The notes: generated from the letters alone by a model not told the origin. A stretch of DNA of 64,000 nt from Leptodactylus fallax (GCA_947044405.1 CAMRHE010000012.1:11052001-11116000); one strand, 5' to 3'. Positions 25,635 through 36,820 are shown, counted from the first letter of the stretch. A program made the numbers and translations.

Positions 25635-25735
25635 ACTGCGCCTGCTGAGGGGTCCACGGGTCTCAGTAGCGAGCGGAGGAGCGGAGAAGGACCTGCACGC
25701 GTGCTACTCCATGCGCGTCCAGGCCACGCCCCCGG

Positions 25736-26321
25736 GTCGGGTTATTTACTGTGTTTTGGGGAATATTTGTTGTGGCATTTAAATGGTTAAATTATTTTAT
25801 TTTAATAAACTGGCTGCTGTGGCCAATTTAATCCAACATCGGTGTCGAGTATTTATTTCAGGTAAAGAAAACAGAGAAGAGCGGGCGACTTGGCAATACC
25901 CTGGTCATGTGATTTGTGAAATGTATACTCAGTTTCCAACAATTGATAGTGCTGTAACAATGGTGTCTAAAAAATAATCAGAAAGACTTGTACAAAATGT
26001 AGGACTGAGATAGTTGTGTGCAAAATCCTCAGAGAGTATTCTCCCCAGTGAATTTATGAGCTGCAGGGAAATTATATATGTCACCCGAGAACAGGCTCAA
26101 AAGAAAGACGTGGAAGAAAGTTCAATTACATAGACCTTCATCCGTCACGTTTCTTATAACTAACAATTTGATACATAACCTTCTGGCCTGTTGCTGTTGT
26201 TGGGTCGCGTGCGGTAATAAAGTAACTGCATCTATTTTTATCCCTGTCCTTTCATAGTCGCTCAGTATTTTAGTAATATGGTTTATTCATTCTGCTAACC
26301 ACTATTTTCCCCATAAAAATG
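25736..26321. other. AT-rich sequence, no gene
   Basis: It contains AATAAACTGGCTGCTGTGGC, which looks like the polyadenylation region of a retroelement. No coding region or transposon terminus was recognised elsewhere in the stretch. Confidence 0.35.
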
Positions 26322-26616
26322 TAGATGCAGCTTACATATACACGACTGTGTACAGTCTATGGATAAGTAAAAATGCCACGGATGACACGGATTGGTATCT
26401 GTGTGTCATCCATGGTTTTCACTGACACATACATTGAAAATGAATTGACAGAACCGCAAGTACGGACAGTTGTAGTATCTACTCCATATTTCGCAGTTTT
26501 TCAATTCGGCCCGGACACAAAGCCGCAAAAAATACAGCGGTGTATATGGGCCCATTGAAATATATGTATTATTCGCAATTGCAGATAAAAAGTATGGTCG
26601 TGTACATGAGGCCTCA
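26322..26616. mobile_element. Non-autonomous DNA element, hAT-type guess
   Basis: The left end (GCAGCTTACATATACACGAC) and the complement of the right end (AGGCCTCATGTACACGACC) are inverted copies of each other. There is no coding capacity. A similar TGCACACGACC terminus is present at 27769. hAT assignment is a guess; no clear target duplication is seen. Confidence 0.5.
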
Positions 26617-27768
26617 ATGAATAATTCAGTCAATATAATGGGGGAGAAAGGAAATAAATATCCATCAGACATTTCTCTCATCCTATCTTCCAGGGAAACA
26701 ATGAGTTGGAGGAATTAAAATATTACCTATTCCTTGTTAGTGGCATAGGTGATATGTTTTTGTATTTAAGAGTGTCAGGACTTTGCATTTGGCACTTTTG
26801 GGATCAGTAAGAATAGAATTTGAGGAGGTGCTAACAGTAGTCTATCTTGCTGTACTTTGGTGCTATGTCTGGTACCAAGCCAGGTCTGTGCTCTGTGTAT
26901 TATGCACAGCAAATGCAGCTGGGAAGGGTGCGATTTAGAAAATGCATTGTGGCTTGATATTCCTTTCAGGACTGTTTAAATGTGTCTTATGCCCCAGTAG
27001 CGTACCTTTCTAGCATATTATTGCAATAATGTGCCCCCTGTGCCTCACTGCTTTAGCTGATGACCTTTGTGTAGTGAAACGATTATTATTTTGCCATTCT
27101 ACGGTCTACAGTGTCTGTCTGCTGAATTGACATCTGCTGTTTGACCTGCTTATGCTTGGACTGTAACGTCTTCGTGTTGCTGTTTTGGGTGCCTTTCTAA
27201 GTTGCTTTCTCAGTGGTTCTCACTGGCAACTGACTGCTGATATACTAGTCCTAGCTGCTATTTGTGATTTTACAATACCCAGCATAAGCAAGAAACATCA
27301 TCTGTGTGATTCTAATTATGTGTAAGTCATGTGAGTAAGTCACTGTACAGGAATAATTTACACAGTGATGTCACAGTACAATGATAATAAACACAGTGAT
27401 GTCACAATACAGGGATAATGCCTACTTTCACATCATAACACAGGATTAACGCACACTCAAAAAGATGTCTGTGAAATCACAACATACGATGAAATTAATT
27501 GTAATGATGTCCCAATAAAGTAATGGAGGCACGTTCACTTTCTTCTTGTAATATTCAGTTTTCAGTAATTGCACCCTAGGTTTCAGTGGAAATTTGACCC
27601 ATTAGTAGTAGGGCTGCATAACAGCTGCTTTGCCTGCTACCTTGGTAGTCATGCCCATGTTAAATTATTCACTGTAGCTTTTCCCTGACCACCTGCTGGT
27701 AAATGGAAAAGATTACATTAATATTGTATATGTATATAAATGCAGATTTACTAATTGTATCTAAGATT
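26617..27768. other. Apparently single-copy sequence
   Basis: No gene was recognised. Around 27310-27460 a short phrase (CACAGTGATGTCACA, then GGATAAT) recurs two to three times as an imperfect local tandem repeat. Confidence 0.4.
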
Positions 27769-28030
27769 TAGGCTCTATGCACACGACCATGTGCTTTGTC
27801 AGTGTGCTCTGTAGCTCCATACAGAAGCCCTTATATTATCACGGGCCAGTGTATGCAGTTAGCATGGGGAAAAATCTCAACAGGTCCTATACCTGTCCAT
27901 TTTGAGTCCCTGGCTTACTAGATGAAGTGAATGGGTCCATGGAGGCACAGACGGCACATGGATGTTATCCATGTGCAGTCCATGCCATTTCATCACGGAT
28001 GGAGCACATGCACACAATCATATTCATTTA
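27769..28030. mobile_element. Non-autonomous DNA element, same terminus as 26322 copy
   Basis: It begins AGGCTCTATGCACACGACCA and ends near GGAGCACATGCACACAATCA, which is its imperfect inverse. It abuts the start of a Penelope-like fragment. It is non-coding. Confidence 0.5.
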
Positions 28031-29050
28031 GCTGTAGACAGTGCAAACTACGAAGGATTGCCAAGGAGCTCCAACTTGTGCTACATAGGGACAACAGACT
28101 CAAAGATATATTTCCAGTCCCCCCTCTCCTTTCCTTTCGATAATCACCAAACTTGAGGCGTATTATTGTCCGGAGTGCCCTGAAGGCCCCAACTGAAAAT
28201 GGCACCTCACCTTTCCTGCAAAACACGTGCAAGACCTGCAGGCACATCCACACCTCTAACAGTGTACCTGTCCCACAGTCACAACAGGTGAACAGAATTA
28301 GGGGGACATTTTCCTGCAGGTCTTCCAATGTGGTGTATCTTATAATGTGTGTGCTATGTCCCACCACAGGCCTCTATGTGGGGGAAACAGGGCAGAGACT
28401 CAGTCAGTGCATGAACTCACACAGATTCACCATTAATAACAGCAGAACAGGTCTCCCATTTTCTCCGGAGAAGACCATTGTATTGAAGATTTGCGGGTTG
28501 TGGTTTTAATGGGACATTTTAAGACGCAGAGGGAGAGAAAGGAATGGGAATATAAGTTAATGCAAAAATTTCAAACTCTGCAATTTGGACTTAATATTCA
28601 TGCCAGCTTCATGTCACACTATGTATGAACTGTGAGGGTCACAAATCACCACCTGACTGCAAACAGATAACAGCAAGAATTACTGATCCCTCCGTCACGT
28701 CTCACAAGTTTTCCAGAGTGTTTATTTCTTGACCTGTTGTAAATAACTTCTCTACTTATATTGCATTTTGTTATTCTAAGATCCTTTGAAGATCCATGTC
28801 TTGTGTGTTTATAAAAAGTGTGTGAATTTTCAGTTTCTTGTATAACACAATGTCTGAAAAAGAGAGCTAGTACTTTCGAAAGCTCACTATCAAATATACT
28901 CAGCCTCTGAAAGGTATCACCTGATTTCTTCACTCTGCCATTGCAAAAGCCATAGCCATTTTTGTTTCCATTCACAGAGCCGTAGTAGGACTTGCTTTTT
29001 GCAGAACAAATTGTACATGCTACCTTTATTCTGTAGGTCAGTATTATCAT
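28031..29050 (+). mobile_element. Penelope-like retroelement, 5'-truncated
   Basis: It has the C-terminal half of a Penelope-type protein followed by an untranslated tail containing CTTTCGAAAGCTCACTAT, a phrase typical of the Penelope/Neptune 3' region. The reverse transcriptase is absent, as expected for 5' truncation. Confidence 0.8.
28040..28628 (+). pseudogene. Penelope-like protein, linker and GIY-YIG endonuclease part
   Basis: Penelope-like elements carry a reverse transcriptase followed by a GIY-YIG endonuclease that cuts the target. Visible here are the linker (DIFPVPPLLSFR, then a TAA at 28141-28143 where Gln is usual, SPNLRRIIVRSALK), the Cys-rich NTCKTCRHI segment, and the endonuclease core NVVYLIMCVLCPTTGLYVGE with TGQRLSQCMNSHR. 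A frame change near 28465 precedes the ending (LEDLRVVVLMGHF, RKEWEYKLMQKFQTL, ASFMSHYV) and a TGA. One stop, one frame change and loss of the reverse transcriptase make it a pseudogene. Confidence 0.8.
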
Positions 29051-29937
29051 GGTGATGCCAAATTTATATAGCTTTTATTATGTTTTAATACAGTTAAAAA
29101 AAAGTAAAAATTACGTTTTATTAAATTTTTATTTGGGAAGAAAGTGGTGACGAAATGGCTATTCAGGCATTTGTAATTTAATGGTAGGAGCATTTTTTAG
29201 ACATGGGGTACCTAACTGTTTGCTTGTTTAATATTTTTATAGGTAAATTAGAGAGAGGTAAAAGTTAAAGTGTATGTGAGTTTTCATGAAAAGTTGAAAT
29301 ATCTTCAGGAAATATCTTCAGACTTGCTTGGCAGTCTGTTCTATGATCATATAAGCCTTCATACGTGGTGTCCTATCAGTTTCATTGCTGCTAATATCCC
29401 TATTATGGCTGCAGCACATTTCCCATTTGTCTGTGAGGCTGTGGACATGGACAATACAGAGCAGTGTGCCCCCTCCCTTATCCACTATAACTACTACTGG
29501 TTTATTTACATGTAAACTGTGCCAGGAGTAACTGTACAGTAGCTAACAAATAGCTAAGAAAAGTCCAAGTGACCATACTATAGGAGATCCATGAACACTC
29601 AACTGCAAATACAGGGTAGATAAATGCAAGCATGATGCATCTAAAAGATTCCTGGCACAGGAAAAGAGCAATCTACGAGCACAGTCAGGAAAGCTCCCAT
29701 CTGTAATAACCCAAGCAGCCAGAAGTAGAAAAACATAGAATACTTTTCTTATATAGTAAGTTGTGAGATGTACAGAATGTTCAGTTCAATGCACAGAGAA
29801 ATCAATTTGCAGACATGCTGTGAGGAAAAACAACTCCTCCCTTTTCTATTCCCTCCTAGTTCAACTCACTGTGAAGCCATCTTGCTGTTAATGGAATCTA
29901 TGGACAAGACTTCCCTAGTAACAGTGAATAAATTGCA
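29051..29937. other. Apparently single-copy sequence
   Basis: AT-rich stretch. No gene or repeat terminus was recognised. Confidence 0.4.
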
Positions 29938-29975
29938 ATTACAGATGCATCTCAATAAATTACAATATCTTTGTA
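29938..29975. mobile_element. Solo Tc1/mariner-like terminus fragment
   Basis: TACAGATGCATCTCAATAAA followed by TTACAATATCT matches the outer end of a common vertebrate Tc1/mariner family. Nothing else of the element remains. Confidence 0.45.
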
Positions 29976-30000
29976 GTTTGTTTTTGCACAAATTGCACCT

Positions 30001-30500
30001 TTAATCTATCATTAAAAAAAACAACTTTCAAGCTAATAGCACGTTGGAATGGCCTTTAAAAAGGCTATTCTTCTCCTACCTTTCATTCTTGTCTTCTCCC
30101 AGCCATTTCTGTAAAAATCCGTTTCTTCAATTATGGAAATGATCCTCATGGAGCACCCGGGGCGTTCCTCCTTGGCAGCGAGTACCCACCGCGTCATTGC
30201 CAATTATCTGTTGTGGTGACTCCCAGATTGGTCTTCTCTATCTTCTTTCTTCTACTTCCTCTGACGCAGCGCTGGATGGCAGCGACTGCGCATGACGGGC
30301 CGCCATTTTCCAGTGGTCCGTACTGCTACTGATCCCCAGGTGCTCCGCGAGGATCATTTCCATAATTGAAGAAACTGATTTTTACAGAAACGGTTAGTAG
30401 AAGACAAGAATGAAAGGTAGGAGAAGAATGGCCTTTTTAAAGGCCATTCCAACGTGCCATTAGCTTAAAAGTGTTTTTTTTAATGATAGACTCCCTTTAA
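30001..30500. mobile_element. T2-like MITE, copy 3, long hairpin
   Basis: TTAA bounds both sides (30001-30004, 30497-30500). The right end is the complement of TTAAAGGGAGTCTATCATTA; the left end has lost the AGGGAG. The arms (about 30005-30180 and 30330-30495) match closely, including CACGTTGGAATGGCCTTT and TTTCCATAATTGAAGAAAC. The centre is GC-rich. Confidence 0.75.
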
Positions 30501-31495
30501 TAGTTGATTAGTGAATCTTCCCTACTAAATGGATATATAGTACACCACTAAAAGCATCCAATGATACTGTGACAGAATTGCTATCATTGTGCCCCAGCAA
30601 CACTAATATTCATTTTAATACATGGGACTATTTAATACAACAGTATATTATTATCATAATTCAAGAATGTTTTTGAAAACAGCTGAAGCTCTGAACTGTG
30701 ACCAAATATCGATTCTGACATCTCTGCTATTGTGCTGTGCTAGGCCTTCTGTAGTCTGTACGCTACGTGAAGAGCACTGTCTTTTGTAAGCCACAAATTT
30801 CTATTGTATTTGTCCTGCTTTTTTTTTCAAAGCATGCTTCGCTAAACACTTGCTGCTACAGATTTCTAACAATTATGACTGTACTCTTATTTCTAGCCGG
30901 GTATCTCGATCCTTTGTGTCTCCCATCTACTGGACAACAAAATGAATGGTCTTTGTGTGTCTGTTCTTAGGGCTTTGATAAAGGACTGTGTTTTCTAAAA
31001 TGGTGGCAAGGGCCTAAGAAACTTCTGCTGTGAACATGTTAAGATTGCTATTTCAAACTGCTTTTCCCAACACACTCATGTCATTTGCTTTTTCCATTAT
31101 CCATTCTCTCTTAGGTATAGATGTAACAGATTTCTTACTATAGCCAGGTTTTTTTTTCTCCCTATGCAGTTCTACACATCAAGACTAATTTGCCCGACTC
31201 TCTTGCCTATTCCTCTTCCTTCTGATTAATGCATTAATGACAAGTTTGCTGTTTATGGTACAAAAGCTCCAACCTCATTCACAAGTGATACATTTTATAA
31301 ATACTACCATATGCTAAGATTACATGAGTGTAATAATATATAAAATACCCATGCCAAAAATGTAACTTATCTGTAATTGTGTCACTCATTTTTTATTTCA
31401 AATGCCTATTGCCACATTTTTTAAGAGAAAACAGGAAAATGTTGTTACCCACAGCATTATAATGTCAAGTGCAAATCAATTATTTATATATTATA
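30501..31495. other. Apparently single-copy sequence
   Basis: No gene or repeat end was recognised. The last bases, TTATA, supply the TA target of the transposon that follows. Confidence 0.4.
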
Positions 31496-33062
31496 CAGTC
31501 ATGGCCAAAAGTTTTGAGAATGACACAAATATTCTATTTTCACATGATCTGCTGGCCTCTGGTTTTTATGTGTGTTTGTCAGATGTTTTTATGACATACA
31601 GAAATATAATTGCATTCATATTATGAGTAACAGAAGCTTATATTGACAGTTAGAATGAGTTAATGCAGCAAGTCAATATTTGCAGTGTTGACCCTTCTTC
31701 TTCAGGACCTCTGCAATTCTCCCTGGCATGCTCTCAATCAACTTCTGGACCAAATCCTGACTGATAGCAGTCCATTCTTGCAGAATCAATGCTTTAATTT
31801 TGTCTGAATTTGTTGGTTTTTGTTTGTCCACCCGTCTCTTGATGATTGACCACAAGTTCTCCATGGGATTAAGATCTGGGGAGTTTCCAGGCCATGGACC
31901 CAAAATCTCTATGTTTTGTTCCCTGAGCCATTTAGTTATCACCTTTGCTTTATGGCAAGGTGCTCCATCATGCTGGAAAAGGCATTGTTGAGCGCCAAAC
32001 TGCTCTTGGACGGTTGGGAGAAGTTGCTCTTGGAGGACATTCTGGTACCATTCTTTATTCATGGCTGTGTTTTTAGGCAAGACTGTGAGAGAGCCGATTC
32101 CTTTGGCTGAGAAGCAACCCCACACATGAATGGTTTCAGGATGCTTTACAGTTGGCATGAGACAAGACTGGTGGTAGCGCTCACCTCTTCTTCTCCGAGT
32201 AAGCTGTTTTCCAGATGTTCCAAACAATCGAAAAGGGGATTCATCAGAGAAAATGACTTTACCCCAGTCCTCAGCAGTCCACTCCCTGTACCTTTTGCAG
32301 AATATCAGTCTGTCCCTGATGTTTTTTCTGGAGAGAAGTGGCTTCTTTGCTGCCTTCCTTGAGACCAGGCCTTGCTCCAAGAGTCTTCTCCTCACAGTGC
32401 GTGCAGATGCACTCACACCTGCCTGCTGCCATTCCTCAGCAAGCTCTGCACTGCTGGTAGCCCGATCCCACAGCTGAAACACTTTTAAGAGACGGTCCTG
32501 CCGCTTGCTGGTCTTTCTTGGGCGCCCTGGAGCCTTTTTGGCACCAATGGAACCTCTCTCCTTGAAGTTCTTGATGATGCGATAGATTGTTGACTGAGGT
32601 GCAATCTTTCTAGCTGCAATACTCTTCCCAGTTAGGCCATTTTTGGGCAGTGCAATGATGACTGCACGTGTTTCTTTAGAGATAACCATGGTTAACAGAA
32701 GAGAAACAATGATGGCAAGCACCAGCCTCCTTTTAAAGTGTCCAGTGGTGTCATTCTTACTTAATCATGACAGATTGATCTCCAGCCCTGTCCTCATCAA
32801 CACCCACACCTGTGTTAATGGAGCAATCACTGAAACGATGTTAGGTGGTCCTTTTAAGGCAGGGCTGCAATGATGTTGAAATGTGTTTTGGGGGATAAAG
32901 TTCATTTTCTAGGCAAATATTGACTTTGCAAGTAATTGCTGTTAAGCTGATCACTCTTTATAACATTCTGGAGTATATGCAAATTGCCATTAGAAAAACT
33001 GAAGCAGTAGACTTTGTAAAAATTAATATTTGTATCATTCTCAAAACTTTTGGCCATGACTG
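31496..33062 (-). mobile_element. Complete Tc1-like transposon, DD35E spacing (Tc1-H)
   Basis: The ends are CAGTCATGGCCAAAAGTTTT and its exact complement, extending with few mismatches for about 38 bp (GAGAATGA[C/T]ACAAATATT). TA duplications lie at 31494-31495 and 33063-33064. Length is 1,567 bp, full size for the group. It contains one uninterrupted transposase gene. Intact ends, intact gene and little divergence between the inverted repeats indicate a recent insertion. Confidence 0.92.
31673..32689 (-). CDS. Tc1-like transposase, intact (DD35E)
   Basis: The 338-residue protein starts at the ATG at 32689 (MVISKETRAVIIALPKNG); an upstream in-frame Met exists but the homologous start is here. 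It binds the inverted repeats, excises the element and reinserts it at TA. The N-terminal half has two helix-turn-helix regions (GKSIAARKIAPQSTIYRI; ASARTVRRRLLEQGLVSRKA) joined by the GRPRKT AT-hook-like motif. Catalytic residues are in VIFSDESPFRLFG (Asp), FQHDGAPCHKAK (Asp) and NPMENLW (Glu). I count 35 residues between the second Asp and the Glu, one more than Sleeping Beauty, because of an extra residue in GPWPGNSPDL. That spacing fits the DD35E group described as Traveler; the group name is from memory of the literature. Confidence 0.92.
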   Translation of the reverse strand: MVISKETRAVIIALPKNGLTGKSIAARKIAPQSTIYRIIKNFKERGSIGAKKAPGRPRKTSKRQDRLLKVFQLWDRATSSAELAEEWQQAGVSASARTVRRRLLEQGLVSRKAAKKPLLSRKNIRDRLIFCKRYREWTAEDWGKVIFSDESPFRLFGTSGKQLTRRRRGERYHQSCLMPTVKHPETIHVWGCFSAKGIGSLTVLPKNTAMNKEWYQNVLQEQLLPTVQEQFGAQQCLFQHDGAPCHKAKVITKWLREQNIEILGPWPGNSPDLNPMENLWSIIKRRVDKQKPTNSDKIKALILQEWTAISQDLVQKLIESMPGRIAEVLKKKGQHCKY

Positions 33063-33064
33063 TA

Positions 33065-33539
33065 TACTGTACACATTGAATAAATTTTGAATTCCAAAAG
33101 GTACATTTACACCCTGATGAATGCACAGGTCTAAGATAACCGCACTTTTAAACATCCCTTGTGGCCTACAATCAATACTTCTCACAGTGTACATCAGGGA
33201 GGAAAAAAGGAGGGAGGAACCTATACTAGCATCATAGAAAAGTCTTGTGCCTGCCTTGACCCTTACATATAGACAGTCAGCCCTGGGGAAAGTTCAGGGT
33301 CCAAATTTTACAACCAAAGGCAATCAGTAAAATAGCCCCAAAAAACCCAAGGTGTTCATTAGAAATATACATAGTAAAATGAAAATATACATATTAGTAA
33401 CTTATGGAAAATTATTTTCATAATCCCTGTTACTTAGGACTTTTTTTTAGGGCATTCACTTGGAAGAATATAGGAAACATGTAACAGTGTAACGGGCAGC
33501 AGGTTGTGGAGCTAATAACCTATAGGAAGAACCAGAATT
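33065..33539. other. Unassigned sequence
   Basis: Spacer between Tc1-H and a foldback element. No gene was recognised. Confidence 0.4.
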
Positions 33540-34015
33540 GCTATTATTATACTCTGGGGTCTTCTCATACACCAGAGTATAAAAAGTGAAGGCTCAGGGG
33601 AGGCGAGTAAAAATAACAAACAATTATATTCACCTTACCTCACCTCTCCTGGGTATCATTGTGGTGTCTGGCGGTTCTCCGGCTTTCTCTTCTGGCATCT
33701 GGCTGATGTCACATGCTCGGTGCCATCGTTGAGGCCTGTGTTTGAGCCTCAATGTTCACATAGGGCATGCCAATGTCATAACACTTTGACTCAGTTTCAT
33801 GAAGTCGTCAAGTGACCGCTGATGGCAAATCATAGGCCTCAGCAGTGACCCTAGGGTGCATGAAATCATCCAGAGGTTGGAAGAGGCTCGAAGAGGAAGC
33901 CAGAGGACCAATGGACGTCCAGGAGAGATGGGCAAGATGAGTATAATTGTTTTATTTTTACTCACATCCACTGGGATTCCACTTATTATACTGTACAGAT
34001 GTGACCAGACTATAA
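33540..34015. repeat. Imperfect foldback element
   Basis: The left part (TATTATACTCTGG..GTATAAAAAGTGAAGG..GAGTAAAAATAACAAACAAT) is echoed in inverted order by the right part (ATTGTTTTATTTTTACTCAC..CTTATTATACTGTAC..CAGACTATAATAG). The palindrome is imperfect and about 475 bp long, typical of a MITE, but no target duplication was found. Confidence 0.5.
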
Positions 34016-34565
34016 TAGTATTTTGTGAGTGACAAACCTCAAAACTTGTGTTTGGGTTAAACCTGAAACGTTTGAAAAATTTGGGCCGAATCCAGTTCTA
34101 TCCAAATCGGTTCACTCATCCTTAGTCTTCAACCTTTAAAAGGAGTCTGTCAGCAGCTAAATTAAACAAATGACAGTACGTTTTAGGGATCCTTCTACAC
34201 TTTCCAAAGATGTCTTTCTTATTCTGCATTACAACCTCATTTTCATACAAATCTGTGTTTTATTCTTATGCAAATTAGCTGAAAAGGGCTAATGATTATT
34301 TTTCAATTTAAACTATTTAACCATGTTCCTGTGTCTGTATATTCCTGTTAGATACACCATTACAATCCGTTGCTTTTTTTCTAAAATGGATGAGAGCACA
34401 AATTATAATAATAGTAGAGTGAAAGTACACTAACAGAAAAAAAGATCATTGTTTGTTTATCTGCACCATGTAACAGGAAACTGTTAGAATTATGGATTTA
34501 CCTATAACCATGAATGGAGAAGAGACACTTTGTAACTTAAAACCATTTTCAAAAGTATTTCCAGT
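34016..34565. other. Unassigned sequence
   Basis: No gene was recognised. TTTAAAAGGAGTCTGTCAGC at about 34135 resembles a single T2-like terminus without a matching right end. Confidence 0.4.
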
Positions 34566-35214
34566 TACCGTATATGCCGGCGTATAAGACGACTGGGCGT
34601 ATAAGACGACCCCCAACTTCTGCCCTAAAAATATAGAATTTGGTATATACTCACTGTATAAGACTACCCCTCTCCCAAATGAAAAAAAGTCTGCTTTGAT
34701 TTCAACATGTTAATTTTAATTCAAATGCATATGACATGCAGGTACTGTATATAGCAGCAAAACTGTCACTTATAAACATAAGGTTGTTTCAAACATGTAC
34801 GGTAAAGCTAAGCTCTTCATTAATATCACAGCATGGATGCGAGGGGAATCTGGCGTTACTGCACCGCCAGCTTTCCCCTCGCATCCATGCTGTGATATTA
34901 ATGAAGATCCGACATGCTTCTGTAAGTGCCGCCTGTGACCCCCAGCTCTGTGACGCCGACCGCTGTGACGGGGCGGCTGCATTAGCATACAGCGCGCCGC
35001 CCCGTCAGCGCGTACTAAGCCTCTTCTAATGACTGTGAGAGGCGGATTGCCGCGCATGCGCGGCGGTCCCAGGAAGCGGCTCTCTACGCGCTGACGGGGA
35101 AAAAAACACCTCACACAGTGCGGCCCCCGTATATCCGGCGTATAAGACGACCCCCCACTGTAGCCATTATTTTAAGGGGTTAAAAAGTCGTCTTATACGC
35201 CAGTATATACGGTA
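34566..35214. mobile_element. Non-autonomous DNA transposon with TACCGTATA termini
   Basis: The left end TACCGTATATGCCGGCGTAT and the complement of the right end TACCGTATATACTGGCGTAT match, and both continue with AAGACGAC. The GTATAAGACGACCCCC motif is repeated inside each end. The interior is GC-rich and holds a strong hairpin. No open frame is credible and no clear target duplication is visible. I recognise the terminus as a recurrent vertebrate repeat but do not assign a superfamily. Confidence 0.7.
34815..34906. repeat. Internal hairpin, 33-bp perfect stem
   Basis: Arms 34815-34855 and 34865-34906 are inverted copies. The outer 33 bases (starting CTTCATTAATATCACAGCAT) pair without mismatch, then a small bulge and a GGCG/CGCC closing stem surround a 9-base loop. 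Confidence 0.85.
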
Positions 35215-36820
35215 CTCAAAACTTTGTATTGATTTTAGCTGTTGAATTATGTAAATTTTAGCTTAAAAGCCGAGTTTTCCATTAAGCTCTCTATTTAGTC
35301 AACATTTTTAATTTTTATTTGATGGAATTACAGCCAGGTCAAACAAAAAGCCAGTGACAAATATGTTTTTTGAAAAATGGCAAGCCTTTACTAACAGATA
35401 TATAAATAATCTACTACTTCAGGATTTCTTCCTCCCAAACTGGTAACAAGTAATTGTACAGCACTGATTGTGGGCTAGTATTGATAGCTGATATGTAGAT
35501 GACTGAACAATGCTTGACGGATACTTGTTCTGATCGCCAAATGTGTGCATTTACCACATACCAGATACCATATACAGTACTTACTCAGCCAAGAGCTATC
35601 TTGACTGATTCCCCACACATATATGCATTGTGGTGCATTTGTCCTGACGGGGGAAAGGGGAGAAAGTCACTGCCATACAAGTCCCCAAATAGCTTATCTC
35701 CACAAGAACAAAATGATTGAGTAGTTGAAATCCAGAAAGCCCCCAAACACATTAGATGCTTGTCTGATTCAGCCAATACATCTAATACATGTAGCCTGTT
35801 TGTAGAGGACTTATCACCACCTCCACCAACTCCAGCATCTGTAAATAGGCACCTCTCCACTGATTCTAGAAGAGTTAGAATTTTTTTTCTCTTGCGCCCT
35901 CCATTTTTGAGCAATCAATGCAGTTAGTTTGATGCTTGATGCTATTAGATTCTATATTGTCAAGTGGGCAGTGTCAGGCAGGAGCAGGCAGGGGAGCGTG
36001 ACTCAGTGCTCTAATCAGAGATAGACAGTGCAAGACCTCAAAATCACACCACCTGTCTGCTCTTGCCTGACACCAGCTACGTGGCAGTACAGAGCCTAAA
36101 CAGAAAATCAGGCACCAAAACTAGCACTAGCACTTAGGAACATTGAGGGACTAAAAAAAAAAAAATCCAACTGTGTCAGAATCAGTGGTGCAGCATCTTT
36201 GATGGAAAGAGCTAAACTTGGTGAAGGTGGTGAAAGGTTCTCTTTAAGGCTGAAAACTTAATAGCACTTTAGAAATAACAAGTGTGTTTTACAGTGTCAC
36301 TACTATCGTAATTGTAGCCTATTGTTTATTCAATCTTAATAAAAAAAAAAAAAAAAACCACGAATGTTTCTAAGTGTGTAAGGGAATATTGGACATATGT
36401 CTTCTTTTAAAGTATACATGTACATCAACTTGCATAACTAGAAGCCACTATGTCTGTGATTTTTCTGTGCCAGTAGTGTTTCTAAAGGGAATGTCCACTT
36501 ATATCTAGGATCCTACTATAAATGTTTTCCTCTCACTAACTTGCAGTGGAGAAGTCCTCAGGGAGTGTTGTCATTTGTATTATCCATTTTCAATCCATTT
36601 TCATTCACAAGGTCATTCCACTGCAGGCAATGCCACCTAGAGTCTTAAATAGAGAGCTAGTTTGTTGTCATGATGGCTGAAATGGAAAATTCTCCAGGAA
36701 GTGATGCCTGGAGTAATGTTTAGGGAGCTGTAATCTATATATTGCAGTTCTTTTTAATGCTGATTTTTGAAGATATATAAAAACTTGGTGCTTCCAAAGG
36801 TCATACTGCACAAAAGACTT
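35215..36820. other. Apparently single-copy sequence
   Basis: No gene or transposon end was recognised. It contains two short poly-A tracts (about 36152-36165 and 36342-36357). Confidence 0.4.

Larger units (their letters stand above)
19913..25735 (-). mobile_element. L1-clade LINE, nearly full length (L1-B)
   Basis: On the - strand it has a short GC-rich 5' region (about 25735-25635), an intact ORF1 (25634-24135), a spacer of about 570 bp and a nearly complete ORF2 (23561-19913) with two frameshifts. The GC content and regular codon use are much higher than in the flanking DNA. The 3' UTR cannot be seen because the homopolymer block begins at the end of ORF2. It is younger and better preserved than L1-A. 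Confidence 0.9.

Noticed and set aside
34736..35114. Open frames on both strands in the GC-rich interior of the TACCGTATA element
   Set aside because: They cover the hairpin and its inverted copy and have no recognisable domain.
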